Shown here: piece by piece, positions 9,740-20,694 of the stretch | Position numbering within the stretch: position 1 is the stretch's first letter | Layout: every line of letters starts with the position of its first letter | Source of the DNA: Rheum nobile | Lineage: Eukaryota; Streptophyta; Magnoliopsida; Caryophyllales; Polygonaceae | Reading direction: 5' to 3' | Length of the DNA stretch: 64,000 nt | Assembly: GCA_027886185.1 (NCBI GenBank) | Contig: WOAB01000530.1 | Span: 620,001 to 684,000, forward strand | Position numbers and translations under genes: made by a program | The notes under the pieces: model-generated | What the model was told of the DNA's origin: nothing | Database searches by the model: none | What the model saw: the letters and a program-made list of their open reading frames with translations, nothing else

Positions 9740-12700
9740 ATGGTGAACACAAGAATCAATGCTCGTTCTGGTGCTGGGCCGAGCAACAACCCCAGACCTA
9801 ACGAGAGAAATGTTGGAAATCCAGAGGATGTGCATGAGTCTGCGTCCAATGTTAATCCCGGAGGCAACGGCCCAGCTCAGGCCAACGCTCCAATGGTACT
9901 TGATACTGCTGCAGTTGAAGCAATTTGAGGAATTGTTATGCAGGCAATGACTGATATGCTACACCAGAATGTGCCTCAGGCACAAGGTGTGCCGGTATCC
10001 TCAGCAACTCCGGGAGTTGAAGAACAGGAAACCCATGTACCTCTACATCAGGAGAACGTGGTCAGGAACATGAATGATTATGGTTGAGCATTGAAAACCA
10101 TAAATTCTATGAGACCTGACAGCTTCAATGGGAAAGGTGAACCAGTTGAAGTAACGCATTGGTTTTCCCACATGGAGCGGTTGTTCCGCAGTATGGAGTG
10201 CACTGAGGCTGAGAAGATGCACATAGCTTCTCTTCAACTGAAAGGAGATGCTAGTGAGTGGTGGGAAAACACTGGTCTTGCTGATAGCCCTGACTTGAAT
10301 TGGGTAATGTTCAAGACCAAGATGATTGACCGATTCTTCTCTCGGGCAATGAGGGAGGAAAAGCGCAAGGAATTTCTTTACCCTAAGACTGAAGGGTTAA
10401 AGGTGAATGAGCTGGCAACCAAGTTCAATCACTTGTTGCGGTATGCTAGATCAGAAGTATCCAGTGAAGAACAGAAAATCTGGCATTTCCACGAGTGGAT
10501 GAGTCCAAAGATTAAGCCAATGATGTTGAACCACAATTGCTCTACCTTGGAGCAATATGTGGATGCGGCTTATAAGTTGGAGGTGACTCTGGATGAGTCG
10601 ACCAAGAGAAAGAATCGCCAGAGGTCGACGCAAAATCAACCTCAGGCGAGTGGATTCAAACGTCATGCGCCACCGTCTAACTTTGCTAAATCTAGCAAGG
10701 CGAAAATGGGTGGGACTCAAGGAGAGTCGACACAACAATTGGGTCAGGGCAAGAGTCCGATCCTGTGTTACAATTGTGGTGCTGCTGGGCACAAGAGTAC
10801 TGCGTGTCCGAAGGAAAGAAAGACATGCTTTGGTTGTGGGAATGAAGGACATTTGCAGAAGTTCTGTTGGCAGGGAAAGCATAAAGGAGCAGAGTCACAG
10901 CAGGGGTCTGTTAATCAGAGTAACCGACCCAGGTTTAAACTAGCAGAGACTCCTAGTCCTTCGATGCAGACAGCTGCACAAAACAAGGGGAAATCCCCAG
11001 TGGCTTCTGGGAGTCAAGATCAACGCCTTTACAAGATGCGTGAGGCGGATGGACCCGATGCTCCATATGCTTAAAGTGCTTATTACCTTCTGTTGGTATG
11101 TTGTTGATTTGGGTGTTACCCAGTCTTTCGTTTTGGATAGTTGTGTAGTAAGTTAAGTTGTGTGTGCAACGAGGTTGTGAACCTTTTGTTGTAACTCTTC
11201 TTATATATGAACCTTTGGTTTATACCAAGTTAGTGTTTCGTGGCTTGGTATGGGGTGATGTCTCGTGTTCGAGACTCACCAATAACCTCTTAGAAGATGG
11301 CTGCCTATTAATTAGGTGGAGCTACCAAAGATGGGTTGAGATGTATGGACAACGGCTAATGGCAACAGTGGACGCTGGTACTGGCTGGGCCTGGGCTTGG
11401 AGCCACTAGTGGGCCGTCTGTGAACCATGTAATGGACTGGTCCAAAATGGTGACCATTTACTTGGAACCAAGCATCTTTTGGAAATTCCGATTACCATTT
11501 AGGGTAAGAAGTTCGAAACGGATTTGATCCGAATAGCCATGGCTCCATACGACATTATTCTCGATATGGATTGGCTGACACGTCATGGGGCGGTAATCGA
11601 CTTTAGTACAAGAATTGTGACGGTCTCATCTGGGGACCAGAGCGTGTGCAAATTTAAGGGTCAGAATGACGCTGATAACGACAGGCTTATCAATGCGATG
11701 GCTGCGTTTAAGCTACTTCGACAGGGTTGTGTCGGGTACCTTTGCTATTTGGATTCGCCCATGAAAGATGAACCAACAATTCTTGATATTCCTGTGATTC
11801 GTGAGTTTCCGGATGTCTTTCCGGAAAAGATTCTTGGTTACCCCCGTATCGTGACGTGGAGTTTACCATCAATCTCGAGCCTGGTACCGCGCCGATTTCC
11901 GAGGCACCGTATCGGATGGCTCCTGCTGAGATGCAAGAGTTGAAGAAGCAACTAGAGGATCTTCTCGACAAGGGTTATATAAGGCCGAGTGCATCACCTT
12001 GGGGTGCTCCGGTCTTGTTTGTCAAGAAGAAGGATGGATCGTTTCGACTTTGTATCGACTATCATGAGTTGAATAAAGTCACGATCAAGAACAAATATCC
12101 GTTGCCAAGGATTGATGATCTGTTGGATCAGTTGCAGGGAGCTAAAGTATTTTCCAAGATCGATTTGAGATCTGGTTATCATCAGCTCAGAATTCGTGAG
12201 GAAGATATTCCGAGGACTACATTCCGGACGAGGTATGGTCACTACGAGTTCGTAGTCATGCCATTCGGACTTACCAACGCTCCCGCGGTCTTTATGGACT
12301 TAATGAATCGATGTTTTCACCAGTATTGGATAAGTTCGTGGTGGTTTTCATCGATGAAATTTTGATTTATTCTCCGAATGAGGAAGTTCACGAGGAACAC
12401 CTTCGGATTGTGTTGTCAATCCTTAGACAAAATGAGTTGTACGCTAAATTGTCTAAGTGCGATTTTTGGATCAAGGAAGTGGCTTTCTTAGGCCATGTGA
12501 TCAATGAGAAGGGGGTAATGGTTGATCCCCAAAAGATTGAAGCAGTAGCTAAATGGAAGCGGCCTCAGAATGTGAAGGAGGTGCGCAGTTTCCTTGGACT
12601 TGTCAGATATTATAGACGGTTTGTAGAGAGATTTTCTAAGATCGCTCTACCTATGACCGGTCTGCTTCGCAAGGTCCACAAGAAGTTTGTCTGGAATGAC

Positions 12701-14678
12701 AAGTGCGAGGCCAGTTTTCAGAAATTGAAGCAATGTCTGACCTCCGCACCAGTGCTAACGCTACCAGACGGAACTGATGATTACGTGGTCTATAGTGATG
12801 CTTTGAAGAGTGGTTTAGGATGCGTGTTGATGCAAAGAGGCAAGGTTATTGCTTACGCGTCAAGGCAGCTGAAAATCTATGAAGAAAACTATCCGACGCA
12901 TGATCTGGAGTTAGCGGCGGTAGTGTTTGCCCTGAAGAATTGGAGACATTATCTCTATGGCGTGAGATGCCAAGTCTTCACCGACCACAAGAGTCTCAAG
13001 TATGTATTCACTCAGAAAGAGTTGAACATGAGACAACGTCGTTGGTTAGAACTACTCTAGGTCTATGATCTCGAATTACTGTATCATCCGGGCAAGGCTA
13101 ATATAGTAGCCGATGCATTGAGCCGGAAGACGTCGCATGAGACCGTAGTGGCTTTACTCGTTGCTCAAACCAAGCTGAACCAAGAGTCATGCGAGATTGA
13201 AATGTTGTACGATCAACGTCGAGGATACCTGAATATGCTTGAAATCCAAGCTACACTTCTTGATCAGATCAGGGAAAAACAGGTTGATGACGTAATCTTG
13301 GTGAAGTTGTGTGATGAACGGGAAGGCTCTCAGTTTTGTGATCCAAGAGGATGGATCACTTTGGTTTCAAAACCGAATTTGTGTGCCTGACGTTGATGGT
13401 CTTCGCCCATTGGTAATGAGAGAAGCCCATTCGTCAGCCTACTCTGTACATCCAGGCTCTAGCAAAATGTACAAGGACCTCCGGAAGAATTTCTGATGAC
13501 CCAACATGAAATGGGATGTAGCAGAATTTATGGCGAAATGCTTGACTTGTCAGAAAGTCAAGATAGAGCACCGTAGACCAGGTGGTGAATTGCTACCTCT
13601 TCCAGTTCCAGAATGGAAATGGAAAGATATCGCAATGGATTTCGTCACAGGATTACCCAAGACTAAGAGTCAGAAAGATGCTAATTGGGTTATCATTGAC
13701 AGGCTCACGAAGAGTGCTCACTTCGTGGCTATCAAGTCAACGTGGGGAACCCAGAGGTTAGCAGAAGTGTTTTTACACGAGGTTATCCGTTTGCATAGTA
13801 CTCCAAAGACCATTGTATCGGATAGTGATGGCCGATTCATGTCAAGGTTCTGGAAGGAACTCCACAAGGCCATGGGAACTGAATTGAGATTCAGCACTGC
13901 GTTTTATCCTCAAACGGATGGACAGTCTGAGAGGACTATCCAGACTCTGGAGGATATGTTGAGAGCATGTGTACTCGATCGTCCGACTAGCTGGGAGGAC
14001 AACCTGAGTCTAATCGAGTTCACATATAACAATAGCTGGCATGCTACTATCAAGATGGCTCCATTCGAAGCTTTGTATGGTCGCAGATGCAGATCTCCGA
14101 TTTGTTGGGATGAGAACGCCGACAAGATTCTTCTCGGACCAGAATTGGTCGAGAGAATTGCTTCGGATATTGCCTTAATAAGACAAAGGATGTCGACAGC
14201 TCAAAGTCGACAAAAATCTTACGCTGATCCGAAGCGTAGAAATGTTGAATTTAAAGTTGGTGATAAGGTCTTTGTCAAAGTCTCGCCATCTAAAGGCGTG
14301 TTCAGATTTGGTAAGCGTGGGAAGCTCAACCCTCGCTACGTGGGACCATTTGAAATTCTTGACAAAGTGGGATCTCTAGCGTACCGTTTGTCATTGTCGC
14401 CATCGGCACATCCAGTGCATAATATGTTCCACGTATCCTTGCTGAGGAAATAGGTGCCTGGTGAGTCTCATGTGCTGAGCTATGAAGACATTGAGATTCA
14501 AGCAAATGGTACTTATGAAGAGATACTTGTGCGTATTCTCGAGCGCCGTGAGAAGCACTTGCGCAATAAGATAGTACCGTTGGTACGGATTCTGTGGTCC
14601 AAGTCAGGAACCGAAGAAGTTACCTGGGAGACTGAGGAGGATATGCTTAGACGCTTTCCCGAGTTGTTTTCGGCCTAA
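9740..14678 (+). pseudogene. Element 2 gag-pol, degenerate
   Basis: Gag starts at ATG 9740, is stopped at 9926 (TGA; element 1 has CGA there) and 10084, then reads openly with two CX2CX4HX4C knuckles to about 11074. A ~240-bp foreign stretch follows (11220-11461). Protease remnants resume at 11524, and the frame then changes near 11850, 12330 and 13300. Further stops lie at 13058, 13494 and 14451. RT reads FIDE instead of FIDD at the catalytic site (about 12344-12357). Integrase (13311-14453) keeps the finger and the DDE signature except for small changes. The copy cannot encode a functional polyprotein. Confidence 0.9.
11220..11461 (+). repeat. Insertion between gag and protease of element 2, SINE-like at best
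   Basis: Element 1 runs straight from the gag tail into protease here; element 2 carries about 240 extra bases. Near 11225-11280 the words GTGGCTTGGTATGGGG and GTGTTCGAGACTC resemble the A and B boxes of a tRNA-derived SINE promoter, but no A-tail or clear target duplication is visible. Confidence 0.35.
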
Positions 14679-14701
14679 GTTTCGGGGTCGAAACTTCTTT
14701 T

Positions 14702-14711
14702 AAGGGGGAGG
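14702..14711 (+). other. Polypurine tract of element 2
   Basis: AAGGGGGAGG lies just before the 3' LTR start, the expected plus-strand priming site. The same tract precedes the LTR of element 1 and, on the minus strand, the LTR at 54547-56836. Confidence 0.85.
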
Positions 14712-14714
14712 TAA

Positions 14715-17081
14715 TGTAATATCCCTCATTTTGTAAGGAAAATTTTGAATTTTCTTATGCCCATATTACAAGTCAGATTAAATTCAGAGAAGTACGGATA
14801 TTTTATGAGATGTTTGATCTCTGTAATATTTCTCTGAGTAATATAAAATACAGTTAATGTATTTTTTGGGTTAAAAGGTCGTTCGTGTACGAATATATTT
14901 AACCCGGGGTTAAAAATATCTAACCACTTGGTAAATAAGACAAACCGGACAAAAGGGGGCAAAAAGGGCCTTGACCGCACCCGCGGCGAAGGCCAATGCC
15001 AGTGGCTGTCACGAGTCGGCCACCGCACCCCGTGGTCGTCATCACCCTTGTCGTCAGCGTCGGAGTTGCAGGTTGTAGCTCGCCTTAGTTGGCTTCCTAG
15101 CTTGTTCTTTGGTCGGGCCACCTCCTCCTTGTTGTCATCTGGTGGTCAGCTGCTAGCTTGGCCTATAAATGGAAGGAAAGGCGTGGAGGAGAAGGCATAA
15201 AGTCAGCTTCATCTTCCTCCTCTCCTCTGAAAAATCTCCATTGAAGCCAAGCTTTTGAGCTTTGTTTGAGAAGTGATCGGATCTCTTTGAGTGTTCACAA
15301 AGGTGCTCCTAAGAGGTATTCAAAGGTCTAAAGTGTTGGGGGATCAAAACCACACAAATCGAAGTCGAACAGATCGATTTGGGTGAGTCTTCCATCGAAA
15401 ATCTGTCGAAGGCTCTCGCCTCTGTCATCTCGCCGCACCAGCGGCAAGGCACCACCACACCCCGCGGTGAGAGCCGACCGCACCCGCGGCAGGCGGGGTT
15501 CGTGTGTGTGTTCTTGGGTGTTTGGTTGCGAGCGAGGCTTGGTTCCTTCGATTCCTTTTGTATTCTTTTAGATTCATATATGTAGATATTGAATCTAACT
15601 TAGGGTCTCGTTATGGGGCGTTCCAGAGGGATTTAATATCCAGGATCTGTCCCAGTTTTAGACTCAGGAACCGTTGTCTCTAAGTTTGTTAAAGCTTTCG
15701 ACTGATCTAAGGCAAGTGGCGGTTCGCTCTTGCTCATCATTCCATATTTCCATTAATTATCAATAGTTTGATTGTTAATTAATTTGGAATGATTTACTGT
15801 TCTGTTGGGAATAGTTTGATAAATGATGTGAAAAGAATATGATATTATAATAGGTTGTATATCTGCTAGAACAATGCTATTATAGATATATATTTATGAT
15901 ATTAGCCTGGAGGGCTTTGATATGATTATTACTGTGTTGAACTGTTTAAGTTAGCACGAGTATTCGTAGGAGCGATGGACTATTTGAGGTCCAGTCGTTT
16001 CTTAATAATGATTAATGGTGCAAAGGGTGATAAACCCAAAAACCATTTGGTGGGTCAGGACCGATCTCTATACTCGGGTATAGAGATGGTGGCACTTAAC
16101 TGATGCTACAAATCTTGGGATTCGTCTCATTCAGGAGTATATCCCTCATGGCGAAACATATATCCTATATGTCCCTCATGATGAAACATATACTCAATAT
16201 ATGTCCCTCATGGCGAAACATATATTTAAAAGTCTATAATGTGATGCGCGTTTTGGAATTTAAATAAGATAAGTGCCGTCGTAGCACATGATTAATATAC
16301 CTCAGACGAATAGTGCAGCTAGGAAATCTCGTCTTGACTTTGATCAGAGTACCGTTTTCTTTCCAATCTGGATTCGCATTAAGCGGTGAGGTTGGTCGTG
16401 AACCGAAACATCAAGTCGTTATTGAACGCTTGTATGATTAATTAATGTTCCCCAACATTTGTCATATTTCCGATAAGACTCAATTCATTGGAGTCTTCTT
16501 TGGGATTGATTTCTGTGAGACTTGGTCTTTCAGAATCTTCTCTTGATCATGCCTTTTCATATATTTCAGTAGAGTATGGTGGTTGACTATCATTATCGGT
16601 TTTGATTCGAGGAGCGATGAGTCTAACATAATACGACTACTTCAAACAACTCTGCTTTGTACCCTTGTATAGTCTTTCATTAGACTAACCAACCGTAATT
16701 GTTCTCTGCATGGTTGGCTGGTGTAATCCGTTCGATTCGGCACATCAGATAAGAATCTGAGAAACAAAGGCTAGAACGACTATAAAAGCAAACAGTGTTT
16801 TAATGGATTTATCAGGTTGCGATCCTTGGCGGGTGATCATTACGATCAAGACCCTTGTATTTATACTTTGCAAAGACTTCTGCTGATTACTCTGTTTTGT
16901 CCTATGGGGATTGGGATATAATCCCAGACATATGTTTTAACCAAAGATTTTGGTGTTTACATCATGATTGTTGTTTATGATTTGTATTTAAACCGGTAAA
17001 GCCTAGGGTGGCTTCGGTGTGGAAACCGAGGTCACTGGCGGTAATACATTTCCAAATGGGTTACGATTTGGGGGTGTTACA
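14715..17081 (+). repeat. 3' LTR of element 2 (about 2.37 kb)
   Basis: Runs from TGTAATATCCC to GGGGGTGTTACA. TATAAAT lies at 15164-15170. It carries short GC palindromes of the form CCGC-N4-GCGG (14980-15030 and 15430-15490). A local triplication of a word around TATGTCCCTCATG lies at 16140-16215. The flank after it begins TATAT. Confidence 0.92.
15164..15170 (+). promoter_or_regulatory. Probable TATA box of element 2 LTR
   Basis: TATAAAT lies about 450 bp from the LTR start, matching the position of the element 1 TATA box. Confidence 0.6.
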
Positions 17082-18042
17082 TATATACTTTCAGTTCTCT
17101 TCTGGAGATAAGTTTCAAATAGAGAAATATATCATGGTCAGTCAAAGTCAAACTTAATTCTTGATATTTAAACTTTGTATGACCTCATACGGTCAACGAT
17201 TCTTCTAGATCGTTTCATGTATTAGCTTTAACCCAACTATGATTGATGACCATATAATTAACGACTGTACTATGTCGTTCTATTAAATAGTGTGAGCTAC
17301 CCGAAGCTCAACCGTTACACTACTTGATTGATTTATTTCTCCCACTTTATGTTTCGTGTGACCAATATGTTGAGGCATCTATCAACATCATAAAACATAT
17401 GAACAATTAACATTGGTCCATATGACGGTGTTATTAGTCCTCATATATATTCTTGAATATGTCAAAAAACATGGAGACTATGCATTTACTCTTCACACTT
17501 GGTTTTTGCCATTTTGCAGGATAAAGAAACTTCTGATTTATCAAAATGGTACAAGTAATGGCATTATCGACGATAGTTCCCACCATTGAAATTTTCATAA
17601 GGGTGATCCTTTAATATTTGGGATATCATCGACTCAGAATTAGATAAATCATCACATTGATTTCTAACTTTCGAATAAAAACAGATGCCTTCAAATATGT
17701 ACTACTACCATAGTACAAATAATTGACGTATGATCATGAAACTCTTCAGGAGTATATAGTGATCTCTAAATTGTCAAAATATTGAGTCTTAATACTCTCA
17801 TCGAGTTGAGGATGATATGATCAAATCATTAGTTTAGCACAATTTCTACAAGAATCCCAAGTGCTAAATTGGTTTTCCAAATATGTTTAGCCAAATAAAA
17901 CTTAACACTTAAAACCATGTGTTAAATTGTTTCTTTTGGAAACTCTTTAAATTTGGCATTGCAATCATAGCAACTATTCCAAAATAAATTAGAGAATTAA
18001 AACATTATTTAAAGAAGATAAATTCATCATTCTTTCATTTCG

Positions 18043-18720
18043 AGGAATCTTGTCACTTCAGGGACAATTTGATTTTATGTATACATCCACTCCCAAGGAT
18101 GAAATTATTATTTTACTATAAATACATAAAATATGTAAAAGTAAACATAATTAATGAAACAACAACAAAAACACACAAACAATACTACTTAAATAAAGAG
18201 GATCGTTGTCAACTTCGGGTGACAAGAAATTAAACACCAAATTTATTGACCCTTTTATAACCTACTACAAGAGGTTATTTCTAATATATCCTTTTATTAT
18301 TTGCTTCATGAGATGATATTTTCTATAGTTACTCACTACAAGGAGTAATATGACTTATTGTTTCGTCTACTTCGGGAGATTGAGCTCATCACTACGAGGA
18401 TGATTTTGGATTTGTTTGTACCTTGACAAATATATTATGTGTGCATCCACTTCAAGGGATGTCAATTTTCAATAGTATAAGAACAAAATAAAAGAACGTG
18501 AAAATAAATATGCAGCTGGAAAAAAAAGCTAACAAATAAAATGGATAAGTAATTAGATTTTTAATATGTCATCCGCTTCGGGAAATGAAATCCATCACAC
18601 TACTGGGTGATATAATTCTTATAAACACATCATCTTCAGGGATGAATCCACCAGCCTTATCATTTACTTTATAAATACATCTTATTTAGAATAAACATAT
18701 CCTTTTCGAGAGATAAAATT
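18043..18720. repeat. Array of short hairpins with shared loop and different stems
   Basis: At least eight short inverted repeats share an 8-base loop close to ACTWCRRG, while the stems differ and still pair. Examples (stem 5' arm / loop / 3' arm) are TGTC/ACTTCAGG/GACA at 18051, TTGTCA/ACTTCGGG/TGACAA at 18206, ATAACCT/ACTACAAG/AGGTTAT at 18257, TTACTC/ACTACAAG/GAGTAA at 18329, TCATC/ACTACGAG/GATGA at 18386, CATCC/ACTTCAAG/GGATG at 18444 and ATCAC/ACTACTGG/GTGAT at 18594. Weaker ones lie at 18043, 18084, 18366, 18571 and 18625. Stem lengths are 3-7 bp. Confidence 0.8.
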
Positions 18721-19588
18721 ATCGCTTTAGGGACATGGATTGAAAATTATCGCTTCAGGGATTGAAAACTACCGTTTCAAAACTATCGCTTCAGGGATTG
18801 AAAACTATCGTTTCAAAAATTATCGCTTCAGGGATTGAAAACTAAATTGTCACTTCAGCAATTGAAAACTGTCACTTTAGGGAATGGAAATTATCGCTTC
18901 AGGAAATGGAAATTATCGCTTCAGGGATTGAGACATATCGCTTCAGGGATTGAGAGTTGTCGCTTCAGGGATTGAGAGTTATCGTTTCAGGGATTGAGAC
19001 ATATCGCTTCAGGGATTGAGAGTTATCGCTTCAGGGTTTGAGAGTTATCGCTTCAGGGATTGAGACATATCGCTTCAGGGATTGAGATTTATCGCTTCAA
19101 GGATTGAGATTTATCGCTTCAGGGATTGAAAACTATCACTTCAGGGATTGAAAACTATCACTTCAGGGATTGGAAACTATCACTTCAGGGATTGAAAATT
19201 ATCGTTTCAGGGATTGAAAATTATCGCTTCAGGATTGAGACATATCGCTTCAGGGATTGAAACTATCGTTTCAAAACTATCGCTTCAGGGATTGAAAACT
19301 ATCGTTTCAAAAATTATCGCTCCAGGGATTGAAAACTAAACTATCAATTCAGGGATTGAAAACTGCCACTTCAGGGATTTAAAAGTATCACTTCAGGGAG
19401 TGAAAACTATCACTTCAGAGATTGAAAACTATCACTTCAGGGATTCAGGGAATGGAAATTATCACTTCAAGGATTGAGAATTATCGCTTCAGGGATTGAG
19501 AATTATATCGCTTCAGGGATTGAGAATTATCGCTTCAGGGACTGAAAAACTATCACTTTAGGGACTAAAAGCTATCACTTCAGGGATA
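18719..19588. repeat. Minisatellite, ~21-22 bp unit, about 40 copies
   Basis: The unit is close to TATCGCTTCAGGGATTGAAA with variants (CACTTCAGG, GTTTCAAAAC, short units). The core ATC-GCTTCAGG-GAT is itself a small hairpin with the loop family of the upstream array. A ~110-bp block containing the odd short unit GTTTCAAAAC occurs twice (near 18758-18870 and 19247-19357) about 494 bp apart, so a higher-order duplication has occurred. Diffuse copies of the core word continue to about 19760. Confidence 0.93.
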
Positions 19589-20262
19589 TAATTTCAGAAT
19601 AATATAATCACGCATTATATATATACATCCCTCTTCAGGGGGATAATATCAGGGAAATAACCAATAACCTAGGAAAACAATATATAAATAGAGATATCAC
19701 GCAACTAAAAGATTATCATATTGCTAGTATCTTTCCATGAGATAACAAATCCTCTTCAAGGAAGTTCGTACGTACATACCTTATATGTATATAGATAGGC
19801 CGATCATTCAAAATTGATTAATTAATAAACCGAATCAATCTATGCATAAAACAAGTAGAAATACTAAGTTGACAAAAGCAAACAAGCAGCAATACTAAGC
19901 AAACAAGCAGTAATATTAATAGGGATATATAAAACAAGCAGTAAGCATGATGTTGACAGAGTTTTCATTGAACGAACTCAACCAAAGAAACAAGATGAGT
20001 AAATCATTAGGAAATCTGATGTATAAGCAAATAAAGAACATGTATATATGCAAGAACAACATCGATTTTCATCATATGTATGTACGTATAGGGCGTGCAC
20101 GACTACTCAATAAAAATATTTAATTGAGGAAACCAGATGTATAAGCAATAGATTTAATTGGCAAGAAGAGAGCATGACAAAATATATACGAATTCAGAGT
20201 TGGGAATGATATAATCGGATGAGAGAAGTGGAGAGTCGAAGCAGTATCTCAAATTCGAACAA

Positions 20263-20277
20263 CTCGTGCTGATAACG
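20263..20277 (-). other. Putative primer binding site matching tRNA-Ile anticodon arm
   Basis: On the minus strand CGTTATCAGCACGAG follows the LTR with no gap. Its complement, CTCGTGCTGATAACG, resembles the anticodon arm of plant tRNA-Ile(AAU) as I recall it. The one difference in the core is at the wobble base, where inosine would be copied as G. Priming from an internal tRNA fragment is known for Drosophila copia. Confidence 0.5.
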
Positions 20278-20461
20278 TGTTATAAACTAAGAGAAAGAGA
20301 GAGTTTAAGGGAGAAGAAGAAAAGAATAAGAGAGTAAACTTGTGTATTATTAGACATTCAATGAGGGTATATATAAGATTTACAATGCTTGGCCCATAAA
20401 TCAATTTTAGGATTTACATGGATTTTATCTTATATACATCCAAATACATAATATTATAACA
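20278..20461 (-). repeat. Short LTR-like unit (184 bp), TGTTATAA...TTATAACA
   Basis: The ends form a perfect 8-bp inverted repeat starting TG and ending CA, and the unit abuts the putative primer site. On the minus strand it would be the 5' LTR of the remnant to its left. No second copy is visible in the window, so the 3' LTR is missing or was removed. Confidence 0.6.
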
Positions 20462-20694
20462 AAATTTCCAATTTAACGTAATTATTAATTAGCATACTAA
20501 AATATTTTGATTTGAATGAAAATGTTGCATACTAGCTACTTACATATGTACGTTTTTTTTCCTCCAAATTTTGTCTTTAAAATTATTCTTAACACTTTCC
20601 CAAATTTTGTTTTCAAAATTATTGTTAAGACTTATTTAACTTTATAGTTCGAACTTATAAATTTATCATTTTTATTAAAAAAATATATTATAAC
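20462..20694. other. AT-rich intergenic, nothing recognised
   Basis: Contains a short direct duplication of a CCAAATTTTGT word (20565 and 20600), and no gene. Confidence 0.6.

Larger units (their letters stand above)
8471..17081 (+). mobile_element. Ty3/gypsy LTR retrotransposon, Tekay/Del-like (element 2), 5' LTR interrupted
   Basis: Contains the last third of a 5' LTR (8471-9283), a tRNA-iMet primer site, a leader, a degenerate gag-pol, a polypurine tract and a full 3' LTR. It is the same family as element 1, with the same domain order and leader, but more decayed: frameshifts, stops, a deletion ahead of gag and a ~240-bp insertion between gag and protease. The 5' LTR piece and the 3' LTR differ by roughly 3% by eye, so they belong to one insertion. 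The missing start of the 5' LTR should lie to the left of element 1, outside the window. Confidence 0.92.
17082..20277 (-). mobile_element. Probable internal remnant of a minus-strand copia-type element
   Basis: No long open frame survives. The reason to treat it as one element is the 184-bp LTR-like unit at 20278-20461 followed, on the minus strand, by a putative primer site and then by a repeat-rich leader (hairpin array and minisatellite). 17082-18035 is AT-rich and I see no protein in it. The left boundary may simply be the point where element 2 inserted. Confidence 0.4.

Noticed and set aside
18719..19588. CRISPR-like array
   Set aside because: Repeats are contiguous with no unique spacers, units are degenerate, and the context is a plant nuclear genome. 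It is a minisatellite.
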